NCBI GenBank assembly: GCA_017355425.1
Contig: CP070233.1
Coordinates: 2,087,501-2,151,500, forward strand
DNA length: 64,000 nucleotides
Source of the DNA: Dolichospermum sp. DET69
GTDB lineage: Bacteria > Cyanobacteriota > Cyanobacteriia > Cyanobacteriales > Nostocaceae
Direction of reading: 5' to 3'
Positions 34,841 to 43,553 of the stretch are shown here, one piece after another. The notes beneath the pieces were generated by a model. That model made no database searches. It was not told the origin of the DNA and saw only the letters and a program-made list of their open reading frames with translations. A program made the position numbers and the translations under genes. Within the stretch, counting starts at the first letter, position 1. Every line of letters begins with the position of its first letter.

Positions 34841-37627
34841 GTGTTTTTAAAGATTAATAATTATCTAAAAATACTTTGCTTTTTTAATTTAGTTAGTTGT
34901 AGTTTTATTGGTAAAAATAATTTAATTTTAGCAGCAGAATTACCTAATCAAATTTCTTTGAATGAAGAAAATAGTCAAAAGCAAATACTCATAAAAACTC
35001 TCCTGGAAAATATTTCCCAACCAAAATATTTTGGAGATGAAAAATTACCAATATTTTTAACTCAAACAACTTCAACACCGCCAAAAGATGATCATGCAAC
35101 AACATTTATTATTGGCTTAAATGCCGGCAAACGCAATATTAGAGATGGGGTTTCGGTGCGGGGTGAAGTTAAGGACAAAGACGCGATTAATTTTGACAAT
35201 TGGTTAATTCCTTATGATGATGTTCTGCAAACATTAAAGTTTACTTCTAAAAGTATATCAGATCATGAGGTTGAGTTGCGATCGCCTTTTAAAGTTATTC
35301 ATTTTGATACTAATAAACTGCATAATGATCCAGAATTAGGATTAGTCCTTTCTACCAAAGAAATTAAAGATATTTTCGGCATTGAATCTAAATTTGATTG
35401 GCGGGAATATGCTATTGTTTTTGATGTTCCTGAAATCAAGTCTGACAACAGTAATAATATTGAAAAAAAGCCTGTTATCATCACAGGATTACCGAAAATT
35501 TCTCCTCCCAATATCACATTGAGTATGGTGGAACAAAGGGCTAATTTAACTGGTACAACCACTTCAGATTTAAAGAACCAGGGTACATTATCAGCGGTGG
35601 GAACAATCCTTGATAGTAGTTGGTTTCTGCGGCTAAATCAAAGTGATATTACAGATAGTAAAACTTGGCAATTATCAGATCTACAAATTCTTAAACAAAG
35701 AGATTCTAGTGATTATTATTTAGGTTCACAACCAACTTTTTGGACAAGTTCAAGTGGGGGAGATTTTTGGGGATTTACTACTATTAAACGTTACGGTTTT
35801 TCTCCCTTTCCTACCTATGGTAGTGGTAGTGCCAATATTGGTCAAAGATTACAACCAGAGCAGATTTCTGGAACTGTAACAGGTCGCGCTCCTCCAGGAA
35901 CTTTAGCACGTCTTGTTAAAGGTTTATATAATCCTAATCTGATAGCTGAACAGTTAGTTGATAGTTCAGGAACTTACCGTTTTGATAATGTTCCTGTGGG
36001 TAGACAAATAGGCACAAATTATCAAGTTTTATTATATGCCGATGGAGTTTTAACTGCTAAACCACGAGTTGAAGATGCCCGGTTTAATTTATTACCTGAA
36101 CAACTGTCTATAGGAACATCAGCTTTAATAGTTTCTGGGGGGTGGAAACGACATTTAAATAATAATGATTTTCTGGGAGACTTTACCCAATTTAGTGGAG
36201 GAATCAAGCAAAGATGGGGATTAACAAAGGATTTAACTGTAGGTTTAGGGGGTATATATGACTCATCTTTTCAAGGTTTAACAGAGCTTTTTTATCAGCC
36301 GCAAAAGTCTCCTTTTAGAGCAAATATTTCTGGTTTAATGGGAGATAAGATCAAGATTAATACTAATCTTAGTTGGGAACAATCTCCTTTAAAAGTTACT
36401 GTTTCTAGTGTAATAGCAGATGATATCAAGCTAAATACCAATGTAATTTGGGATGGTAATCCTAATTTTTATGCAACATTAAGTAATGATTTAAAATCTA
36501 CTCGCTATACTTTCGATTTCCAAATCTCAAAGCACCTCAAATTTAATAGTAATGGGGATTTAAGCAAAGATAAAAATTTTGGTGTAGGCTATTCTTCTAG
36601 TAGTCGTAATTCTTCTACTTCTGCCCTGGTGAATATTAATACAAATGCTCAATTAAATTGGAGTTTAAATCAAACTTTAGGCAAGTTATCCTTTAATCAT
36701 AGTGGTAATCAGTCCAGCACTTCTTCCCAACTATCTTATGTATTTAATCCTTCCCAGTCCTTAATTTTTCAATATGAAACTCTCAATTCTTCTCAAAATG
36801 CTAATTTACTAAGTACATATTGGCGTTATACTTCTCCCATGCAAACTAAATACGGTGAAAATCTTTGGCAAGGTGAATTAGGTTATAGAATGGGTTCTTT
36901 GGGAACAGGACTTTATGGAACGCTGGGAACAACTATTTTACCAGGTATTTTGTTACAGGCACGTTATGAAGGAGTTTCTCTAAATTCTGATCAAAGTAGT
37001 TTGAGTATTCAACTGGTTTCTAGTTTGGGTTTTCAAGGGGGGATAACTCCGGGTGATAGACAAATCGAACGTTTTCGCACTCAAGGAGGTTTATTAATTA
37101 AACCTTTCTTAGATCGTAATAGCAATGGAAAACGAGATCATAATGAAGAAATATATCATGATAATTCTGATTTTCTCATGATCAATAATGAGCCTGTAAC
37201 ATCTTTGCAACTTGATATTCACAAAGATAATTTAATTGTCCGTCTTCCCCCCGGAACTTATCGTGTAGACTTAGATCCTGCTGGTTTTCCTCCTGACTTT
37301 CAACCTGCAATTAGTACCTTTGCTGTGCAAGTGGTTGAGGGAAGTTATACACCTATTCTTATTCCCTTGCAACCTGCCTACACTCTAGCTGGAACTTTGA
37401 CAGACTCCAAAGGAACCCCTATTGCTGGTGCTAAAGTTGAAGCTATTGATAATAGTTCCAAATCATCAGTTATATCTATTACGAATAATGCAGGTGTTTT
37501 CTATTTAGAACAGTTGCGACAAGGAACTTATCAGTTAAAAGTCAATGGTAAATCTGCCGAACCTAATACAATTACAATTAAAGCAGATGCTAATACTTTA
37601 CAAGAGTTAAATTTAAAATTACCTTAG
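34841..37627 (+). CDS. Outer-membrane usher-like protein of the SCPU system
   Basis: The 928-residue protein starts at GTG with a signal sequence (FFNLVSCSFIGKNNLILAAE). An N-terminal domain has FIIGLNAGKRNIRDGVSVRG and IPYDDVLQTL. A long strand-rich barrel follows (about 270-720; SGTVTGRAPPGTLARLVKGL, YRMGSLGTGLYGTLG). The end has EF-hand-like PFLDRNSNGKRDHNEE and a carboxypeptidase-regulatory-like fold (TLTDSKGTPIAGAKVEAIDN). This layout fits the pore and plug of an usher that assembles SCPU fibres, though sequence similarity to PapC is low. Its stop codon TAG uses the first base of a MITE inserted at 37627. Confidence 0.75.
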   Translation: MFLKINNYLKILCFFNLVSCSFIGKNNLILAAELPNQISLNEENSQKQILIKTLLENISQPKYFGDEKLPIFLTQTTSTPPKDDHATTFIIGLNAGKRNIRDGVSVRGEVKDKDAINFDNWLIPYDDVLQTLKFTSKSISDHEVELRSPFKVIHFDTNKLHNDPELGLVLSTKEIKDIFGIESKFDWREYAIVFDVPEIKSDNSNNIEKKPVIITGLPKISPPNITLSMVEQRANLTGTTTSDLKNQGTLSAVGTILDSSWFLRLNQSDITDSKTWQLSDLQILKQRDSSDYYLGSQPTFWTSSSGGDFWGFTTIKRYGFSPFPTYGSGSANIGQRLQPEQISGTVTGRAPPGTLARLVKGLYNPNLIAEQLVDSSGTYRFDNVPVGRQIGTNYQVLLYADGVLTAKPRVEDARFNLLPEQLSIGTSALIVSGGWKRHLNNNDFLGDFTQFSGGIKQRWGLTKDLTVGLGGIYDSSFQGLTELFYQPQKSPFRANISGLMGDKIKINTNLSWEQSPLKVTVSSVIADDIKLNTNVIWDGNPNFYATLSNDLKSTRYTFDFQISKHLKFNSNGDLSKDKNFGVGYSSSSRNSSTSALVNINTNAQLNWSLNQTLGKLSFNHSGNQSSTSSQLSYVFNPSQSLIFQYETLNSSQNANLLSTYWRYTSPMQTKYGENLWQGELGYRMGSLGTGLYGTLGTTILPGILLQARYEGVSLNSDQSSLSIQLVSSLGFQGGITPGDRQIERFRTQGGLLIKPFLDRNSNGKRDHNEEIYHDNSDFLMINNEPVTSLQLDIHKDNLIVRLPPGTYRVDLDPAGFPPDFQPAISTFAVQVVEGSYTPILIPLQPAYTLAGTLTDSKGTPIAGAKVEAIDNSSKSSVISITNNAGVFYLEQLRQGTYQLKVNGKSAEPNTITIKADANTLQELNLKLP

Positions 37628-39098
37628 AGGATGTTTGAAAAGTATCAGAATTAATCGAGATCCCCCCAACCCCCCTGACAAAGCTACAGTGTACACACAA
37701 GTCTTCTAGAGTTGCCCCACAACGTTTAGATCCCCCCAACCCCCCTTAAAAAGGGGGGCTAAATTCTTCAAAGTCCCCCTTTTTAAGGGGGATTTAGGGG
37801 GATCGGATCACGTTTAGCATCCTGTCTAGAGATGTGTGTACACCGTAGCCTTAAAAAGGGGGGCTAAATTCTTCAAAGTCCCCCTTTTTAAGGGGGATTT
37901 AGGGGGATCGGATCACGTTTAGCATCCTGTCTAGAGATGTGTGTACACCGTAGCTTAAAAAGGGGGGCTAAATTCTTCAAAGTCCCCCTTTTTAAGGGGG
38001 ATTTAGGGGGATCGGATCACGTTTAGCATCCTGTCTAGAGATGTGTGTACACCGTAGCCTTAAAAAGGGGGGCTAAATTCTTCAAAGTCCCCCTTTTTAA
38101 GGGGAATTTAGGGGGATCGGATCACGTTTAGCATCCTGTCTAGAGATGTGTGTACACCGTAGCCTTAAAAAGGGGGGCTAAATTCTTCAAAGTCCCCCTT
38201 TTTAAGGGGGATTTAGGGGGATCGGATCACGTTTAGCATCCTGTCTAGAGATGTGTGTACACCGTAGCTTACAAAGGGGGGCTAAATTCTTCAAAGTCCC
38301 CCTTTTTAAGGGGGATTTAGGGGGATCGGATCACGTTTAGCATCCTGTCTAGAGATGTGTATACACGGTAGCTTAAAAAGGGGGGCTAAATTCTTCAAAG
38401 TCCCCCCTTTTTAAGGGGGATTTAGGGGGATCGGATCACGTTTAGCATCCTGTCTAGAGATGTGTGTACACGGTAGCTTAAAAAGGGGGGCTAAATTCTT
38501 CAAAGTCCCCCTTTTTAAGGGGGATTTAGGGGGATCGGATCACGTTTAGCATCCTGTCTAGAGATGTGTATACACGGTAGCTTAAAAAGGGGGGCTAAAT
38601 TCTTCAAAGTCCCCCTTTTTAAGGGGGATTTAGGGGCGGATCACGTTTAGCATCCTGTCTAGAGATGTGTGTACACCGTAGCCTTAAAAAGGGGGGCTAA
38701 ATTCTTCAAAGTCCCCCTTTTTAAGGGGGATTTAGGGGGATCGGATCACGTTTAGCATCCTGTCTAGAGATGTGTGTACACCGTAGCTTAAAAAGGGGGG
38801 CTAAATTCTTCAAAGTCCCCCTTTTTAAGGGGGATTTAGGGGGATCGGATCACGTTTAGCATCCTGTCTAGAGATGTGTGTACACCGTAGCCTTAAAAAG
38901 GGGGGCTAAATTCTTCAAAGTCCCCCTTTTTAAGGGGGATTTAGGGGGATCGGATCACGTTTAGCATCCTGTCTAGAGATGTGTGTACACCGTAGCTTAC
39001 AAAGGGGGGTTAAATTCCTCAAAGTCCCCCTTTTCAAGGGGGATTTAGGGGGATCTGCGGGTGTCAGATCCCACACGAAAAAGTTTTCAAACAACCTC
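37627..39098. mobile_element. TTA-target MITE expanded by an internal repeat array
   Basis: The outer ends are GAGGATGTTTGAAAAGT and AGTTTTCAAACAACCTC with TTA on both sides (37624-37626, 39099-39101), as in the 163-bp copies at 26.4 kb. Here the element is about 1.47 kb because a second MITE and its tandem copies fill the interior. Confidence 0.85.
37683..39050. repeat. Twelve-unit hairpin array (GCTACGGTGTACACACA family)
   Basis: The first unit (37683-37849) is a full MITE with both ends: GCTACAGTGTACACACAAGT and TGTGTGTACACCGTAGC. Eleven further units of about 105 bp lack the left arm. Each unit contains AAAAAGGGGGG ... CCCCCTTTTTAAGGGGG, capable of two alternative hairpins, then GGATCACGTTTAGCATCCTG. 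Units are almost identical, with small differences at the joints (GTAGCC/GTAGCT, CACCG/CACGG). Confidence 0.93.
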
Positions 39099-39106
39099 TT
39101 AGATTA

Positions 39107-39212
39107 GTAGGTTGGGTTGAATGAAGTGAAACCCAACATTAGCAGCAGGATAGTAAAAGGTGTTGGGTTATGGCTTGGCCACACTTCGTGAACGTTTCTC
39201 AACCCAACCTAC
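39107..39212. repeat. GTAGGTTGGGTT palindromic repeat
   Basis: GTAGGTTGGGTTGA at the left is inverted as TCTCAACCCAACCTAC at the right, with AACCCAACA/TGTTGGGTT inside. A relative lies at 47034-47108. Standing just beyond the nadB stop, it may terminate that transcript. Confidence 0.8.
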
Positions 39213-39225
39213 AATAAATTTTGTT

Positions 39226-40932
39226 TTACATAAAGGGAAGAGTAGAACCACCGGAGATAATATTACCCATTACCCATTCCTGATTTTGGACAAGAGTATG
39301 AAATTGCCAATTTGGATCAGTTTGAGGGTAATCTAAACGGTAATGTCCACCTCGGCTTTCGGTTCTAAAAACAGCACTTTTAAGAATTAATTCCGCCACA
39401 TCTAATAAATTACGAGTTTCTGCCCAAAGCCGTAATTCCTTTTCAATATGTGGTTGATGAAAATTAACTGATTGCGTAGGCTGTAAACTCAATAATAATT
39501 GACTTAAAGGTAAAGCTGCAAAATCTTCTTGCCAAGATTTAATTTGAGAAATGGCATTTTCTAAACTTGATTTTTCTCGACAAATACCCGCACTTTGCCA
39601 AACTACACGGGGTAAATTTTGGCGAATTTCTTCAAGTTGTTTTTGTTGATTTTCCCACTCAGTTAGAGACGGGTTAACTGCCAAACTTTCAGTTTCAATA
39701 TTGTTAGCAGATTTCTGTTTGGCAACTGGCAATTTTTCATAATCAATATTAGCCATTTGCGCCCCAAACACAATACATTCCAACAAAGAATTACTCGCTA
39801 AACGATTAGCACCATGTACCCCCGTACTAGCAGTTTCCCCAATGGCATATAAACCAGGAATATTTGTACAGTTCATCACATCTGCAAGGATACCACCCAT
39901 CCAATAATGGGCAGCAGGAGAAACAGGAATGGGTTGAGTAAAAACATCAATCCCCCAACGTTGACAAACAGCGATGATATTCGGGAAGCGGTAACGAATT
40001 TTATCAGCCGGGATAGGGCGCATATCTAACCAGACGTTTGCTGTAGCCGGGTCAGCAGCCGTTTTTTGTAAATGACTGAAAATAGCTCGACTAACCACAT
40101 CTCGCGGTGCTAGTTCCCCTGCTGGGTGGTAATCAAAGGCAAAACGTCGCCCAGTATCATCCACAAGATGCGCCCCTTCACCACGCACAGCTTCACTAAT
40201 CAGAAAACGTCCGGGTTTACTTAGGGCTGTGGGGTGAAACTGGACAAATTCTAAATCCCGGAGAATTGCCCCTGCCCGCCAAGCAATGGCTACACCATCA
40301 CCTGTACTTACCTCTGGGTTAGTGGTTTGGGCAAAGACTTGACCACCGCCCCCAGTAGCTAAAATCACCGCCCCTGCTCTAATCCAGGTAATTTTCCCTT
40401 GATAAAATAGGCTAGTTCCCAAACATTGACCTGTTCCCGGTTCTATCCATAAACTCAGAGCTAAAGCTTGCTGAATTACTTTGATATTTTGACGACGCAG
40501 GACTTGATCTGTGAGTGTGGTGGTGACTTCTCTACCTGTGGTATCGGCTGCATGGAGAACGCGAGGACGAGAATGGGCTGCTTCTAGGGTTAAAGCCAAA
40601 TTACTGTCATGACGATCAAAAGCTACGCCTAAGTTAACCAGGGATTGAATACAACTGGGGGCTTGTTCTGCGAGGAATTGCACAGCAGCGAAATCACATA
40701 AACCCGCCCCGGCTTTTAATGTGTCTTCAATATGCAGTTTGGGTGAATCTTCTGGGGCGACGGCTGCGGCTATACCACCTTGGGCCCAATCACTAGCGGA
40801 GAGAGAAACTGTTTCTTTAGTAATTAAGCCGACTTGTAACGATTCTGGTAAACATAGGGCTGTGTATAGTCCTGCTGCACCAGCGCCGACTACTAAAACA
40901 TCAAATTGGTGAGGAATATCTAATAAATTCAA
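39226..40932 (-). CDS. nadB: L-aspartate oxidase
   Basis: NadB oxidises L-aspartate to iminoaspartate, the first step of de novo NAD synthesis, using FAD. The 568-residue protein has the N-terminal FAD motif VLVVGAGAAGLYTAL and SDWAQGGIAAAVAPED. It also has EAAHSRPRVLHAADTTGREV, the active-site LEFVQFHPTAL and EAVRGEGAHLVDDTGRRF, and PVSPAAHYWMGGI with ETASTGVHGANRLASNSLLE. The C-terminal helical domain is complete. It is separated from psbU by a tandem repeat block. Confidence 0.95.
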   Translation of the reverse strand: MNLLDIPHQFDVLVVGAGAAGLYTALCLPESLQVGLITKETVSLSASDWAQGGIAAAVAPEDSPKLHIEDTLKAGAGLCDFAAVQFLAEQAPSCIQSLVNLGVAFDRHDSNLALTLEAAHSRPRVLHAADTTGREVTTTLTDQVLRRQNIKVIQQALALSLWIEPGTGQCLGTSLFYQGKITWIRAGAVILATGGGGQVFAQTTNPEVSTGDGVAIAWRAGAILRDLEFVQFHPTALSKPGRFLISEAVRGEGAHLVDDTGRRFAFDYHPAGELAPRDVVSRAIFSHLQKTAADPATANVWLDMRPIPADKIRYRFPNIIAVCQRWGIDVFTQPIPVSPAAHYWMGGILADVMNCTNIPGLYAIGETASTGVHGANRLASNSLLECIVFGAQMANIDYEKLPVAKQKSANNIETESLAVNPSLTEWENQQKQLEEIRQNLPRVVWQSAGICREKSSLENAISQIKSWQEDFAALPLSQLLLSLQPTQSVNFHQPHIEKELRLWAETRNLLDVAELILKSAVFRTESRGGHYRLDYPQTDPNWQFHTLVQNQEWVMGNIISGGSTLPFM

Positions 40933-40939
40933 AATTCAA

Positions 40940-41035
40940 AATTACGGGTAATGGGTAATAGGTAATGGGTAATAGGTAATGGGTAATGGATTCTTCACCA
41001 ATTACCAATTACCAATCACCAATTACCAATTAGGG
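40940..41035. repeat. Inverted short tandem repeats (GGGTAAT / AATTACC)
   Basis: About seven GGTAATGGGTAATA-type units are followed by AATTACC/AATCACC units in the opposite sense, so the region can form a hairpin between psbU and nadB. Confidence 0.85.
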
Positions 41036-41464
41036 TTATCTGTAAATACCGTTGTTAATGCGGTCGTCGCCTTCGTTGAAGTTAGGCTCGTATTCTGTCA
41101 CTGTGAAGTTGACGAAGTTAGCTTGCAAACGTTCTTTTTGGGTATCGCTCAATCCTGGTAGATTTAATACGTCTTCTACTTTTTCGTAGGGAGCATTAGC
41201 GATAATTTTCTTAGCCAAGGTGGGATACAGTCCAGGAAACTGTTGGAAAGCGGCGATATTGGTATTATTCAAATCAATTTTTTTACCAAAATCCGTTCCT
41301 AGCTTCATATCTGCTTTGTTTTGACGGGCAACTGCTAATACAGGAACTTGATTGTCAGCAAAGCTATTGAAACTAAGAGCTTGGGCTGTCTGGGTAGTTC
41401 CCAACATTCCCCAGCAACCTAGTAACAATGTGAACGCAGTTAATAAACGCACCAATCCTTTCAC
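41036..41464 (-). CDS. psbU: Photosystem II 12 kDa extrinsic protein
   Basis: PsbU binds the lumenal face of photosystem II and stabilises the oxygen-evolving cluster. The 142-residue precursor has a signal peptide for lumenal export ([16 protein letters not shown] to TAQALS). A helix-hairpin-helix-type domain follows: [40 protein letters not shown] and [20 protein letters not shown]. It ends [11 protein letters not shown] as in other PsbU proteins. It is monocistronic. Confidence 0.95.
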   Translation of the reverse strand: MKGLVRLLTAFTLLLGCWGMLGTTQTAQALSFNSFADNQVPVLAVARQNKADMKLGTDFGKKIDLNNTNIAAFQQFPGLYPTLAKKIIANAPYEKVEDVLNLPGLSDTQKERLQANFVNFTVTEYEPNFNEGDDRINNGIYR

Positions 41465-41770
41465 GATTTTTTACCTCTTTTTTGCAAACAATAATAAAAT
41501 TTTGCAGCCAAAAGCTAGGAACTATAGGGCATAAGCCAGAAGTTTGGGGAGGTTAGAGCAGTTTCTTTTCTAACTTAATCCTGATTTCTTCATGGTTTAG
41601 CTTTATGGTTTAAGCTTGAGAGCTTGCACAACAGTCATCAAAAACTAATATACAGCGTATTAATATCCATAATATTTACTACTATGTGGTTTGATTTGAC
41701 TTTTGCCAAAAATCTGACCTAACAGCACTTTTGCGCCCATTTTCGGTATTTACCTGCATTGATGGGAATT
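41465..41770. other. Gap between psbU and the DUF3120 gene
   Basis: It should contain the psbU promoter (minus strand). No gene or repeat of note was seen. Confidence 0.4.
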
Positions 41771-42502
41771 TTATGCTAGAACCGCTGCTAGTAAGAAGAG
41801 ACTGTCTACTAGAATTGTACTCAAAACTGCACCTCCAAAGGCATACCAATGGGATTGTTTGTTGAGCAAAGAAGCTGTTCCCACTGTCATCAATATTAGG
41901 GCAAGAATGATTGCCAAGCCTACTCCCCAAGGTGTTTGGACTTGTGTTAGGGCATTTCTTAAGATTTGTGAAGCTCCTTCTGGCGCTGTTCTCATAATTT
42001 GTCGCCAATAGGGCATCAAATCCACTAAATAAAAATAAATATCGGTTAAAACTGTTCCTAATAAAGAACCTAGATAAAACCAATTGCCAACTTTACCCCA
42101 ATTCTTGGTTAAACACCATACAGCAAAGGGTAGTCCTAGTGCTTCTACGGGTATATGCCAGATTGGTTCATATCTTAACCAGCCCCAATAAATTGCTCCT
42201 GTTAACCAAGTCCAACTAAATCCAAACAATATATCTCCCCAAAGATATGTTTGGGGACTTGACATTAATCTAATACTGAACCACACCCAAAAGCCTGTTA
42301 TCATTACGCTTAAAATAGGAAATGATCGCACCAAAGGGGCTTCTATAAACACTGGCACTGATACTAAAAATACTGATGCTAAAAATATTAACCAACCCTG
42401 TCGGGAAGATATCAAGTTTGGTAAAGAAGGATTTTTTAAGCTGTCATTGATCTCTAACGTGGGGTTAGTGACTGTATAGGAAGAAAATGTCTGATTAATC
42501 AA
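41771..42502 (-). CDS. DUF3120 integral membrane protein
   Basis: The 243-residue protein has about seven hydrophobic segments, beginning GWLIFLASVFLVSVPVFIEA. Between them lies the family block GDILFGFSWTWLTGAIYWGW with LRYEPIWHIPVEALGLPFAV. DUF3120 is confined to cyanobacteria and plastid-related lineages and has no established function. The next gene on the same strand is the TetR regulator, separated by a repeat, so they are probably not co-transcribed. Confidence 0.85.
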   Translation of the reverse strand: MINQTFSSYTVTNPTLEINDSLKNPSLPNLISSRQGWLIFLASVFLVSVPVFIEAPLVRSFPILSVMITGFWVWFSIRLMSSPQTYLWGDILFGFSWTWLTGAIYWGWLRYEPIWHIPVEALGLPFAVWCLTKNWGKVGNWFYLGSLLGTVLTDIYFYLVDLMPYWRQIMRTAPEGASQILRNALTQVQTPWGVGLAIILALILMTVGTASLLNKQSHWYAFGGAVLSTILVDSLFLLAAVLA

Positions 42503-42620
42503 AGTTTTTAATATTTGTTACTAAACTTTACTTATCTTACAATATCATAATTGAAAATCCCCCCCTGGGGCATCTTGATTATACATGAATTTTTTATAGC
42601 CTTGGCGATTAGAAATTATG

Positions 42621-42712
42621 AAACTACGCAAACAAAGTCCGCGCAAGCGGACTAATAAAAGATTAAGGATTTTGCCCTTGTAGATGCAGTTTCTAACCGC
42701 CGATTTAATATT
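42621..42712. repeat. Partial dispersed repeat (relative of 15310-15450)
   Basis: CTACGCAAACAAAGTCCGCG, CAAGCGGACTAATAAAAG and TGTAGATGCAGTTTCTAACC correspond to the inner part of the composite repeat at 15310-15450. It lies downstream of the tetR gene. Confidence 0.75.
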
Positions 42713-42777
42713 AATTTGATACTAATTAGGGATTGCATAAAAGAAAGCAAAAGCTTTGACAGATAAAGGTTTACAGT

Positions 42778-43410
42778 TTACTGTTTTATATGCACTAGGA
42801 TCAAGTTCATCAAGCTATCTAAAATCCGCTCTTGTGATAACGGCATCATTTCTTTGCCATACAGCATTTCCTGTACCATCATATAACCCACCAGCGAACC
42901 AAAAAATATTTGCGCTGTTGCTTCTGGGTCAGTAATTCCCAATTCTGGGTGAGAAACAAAGTATTGACTCAGTAAATGTCGTCCTCGCTGAATGACAGTT
43001 TGAGTATAAAGTTTTGCTAATTCTGGAAACCGTTCTGATTCAGTGATAATAATGCGGAATAGTGCTAAATAATCAGGATTTCCCGCCACTTTCATCAAAT
43101 AAGTTTCTGCTACTTCTCTTAGTAAAATTGCGGGTTCACCATGCAATTCTCTCGTACAAAATATACTACTAAAATTAGCTATTGTCACCCGTTCTATTAA
43201 TGCTTTAAACAGTCCTTCCTTATCTTGAAAGTGACTGTATATAGTTTGCTTGGAAACTCCTGCTTCTGTGCTTACTCCGTCCATACTTGTTCCAGCATAA
43301 CCATCTTTTAAGAAGATCCGCATAGCCCCTTGTAGGATTTGCTCTTGTTTTTGAGTTATCGCAGGTAGGGAAAATAATGTTTCCAATTCAAAAGTGGAAT
43401 TTTTCGACAT
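42778..43410 (-). CDS. TetR/AcrR-family transcriptional repressor
   Basis: The 210-residue protein has an N-terminal helix-turn-helix (QEQILQGAMRIFLKDGYAGT, then TEAGVSKQTIYSHFQDKEGL). Its C-terminal ligand domain matches the AcrR-like group (FFGSLVGYMMVQEMLYGKEM). I chose ATG 43410 (MSKNSTFELETLF); the frame extends 31 codons upstream but these overlap the divergent promoter. It is divergent from a membrane-fusion/ABC export operon, so it probably represses that operon, much as CecR controls ybhGFSR in enteric bacteria. The inducing ligand is unknown. Confidence 0.9.
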   Translation of the reverse strand: MSKNSTFELETLFSLPAITQKQEQILQGAMRIFLKDGYAGTSMDGVSTEAGVSKQTIYSHFQDKEGLFKALIERVTIANFSSIFCTRELHGEPAILLREVAETYLMKVAGNPDYLALFRIIITESERFPELAKLYTQTVIQRGRHLLSQYFVSHPELGITDPEATAQIFFGSLVGYMMVQEMLYGKEMMPLSQERILDSLMNLILVHIKQ

Positions 43411-43512
43411 AGATTTTAGATTTTTATAGTAGAGACGTTCCATGAAACGTCTTGTGCATTTATTAATGAAAGTAAAATTTTTGCATACTTCTTGCGATAT
43501 CATACCATACCG

Positions 43513-43544
43513 TCTAGTATGATATTTAAACTAGATATTTCTAG
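43513..43544. promoter_or_regulatory. Overlapping palindromes, likely TetR operator
   Basis: TCTAGT (43513-43518) and ACTAGA (43530-43535) form a 6-bp inverted repeat with an 11-base spacer. CTAGATATTTCTAG (43531-43544) forms a second. Both lie in the gap just before the membrane-fusion gene at 43554. Confidence 0.5.
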
Positions 43545-43553
43545 GGTGCTATC

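Noticed and set aside
37683-39050. CRISPR array
   Set aside because: Whole 105-bp units repeat without unique spacers, and the first unit is a recognisable MITE.
41682-42083. 133-residue frame overlapping the DUF3120 gene
   Set aside because: It is a shadow in another frame of the clearly coding membrane protein gene.
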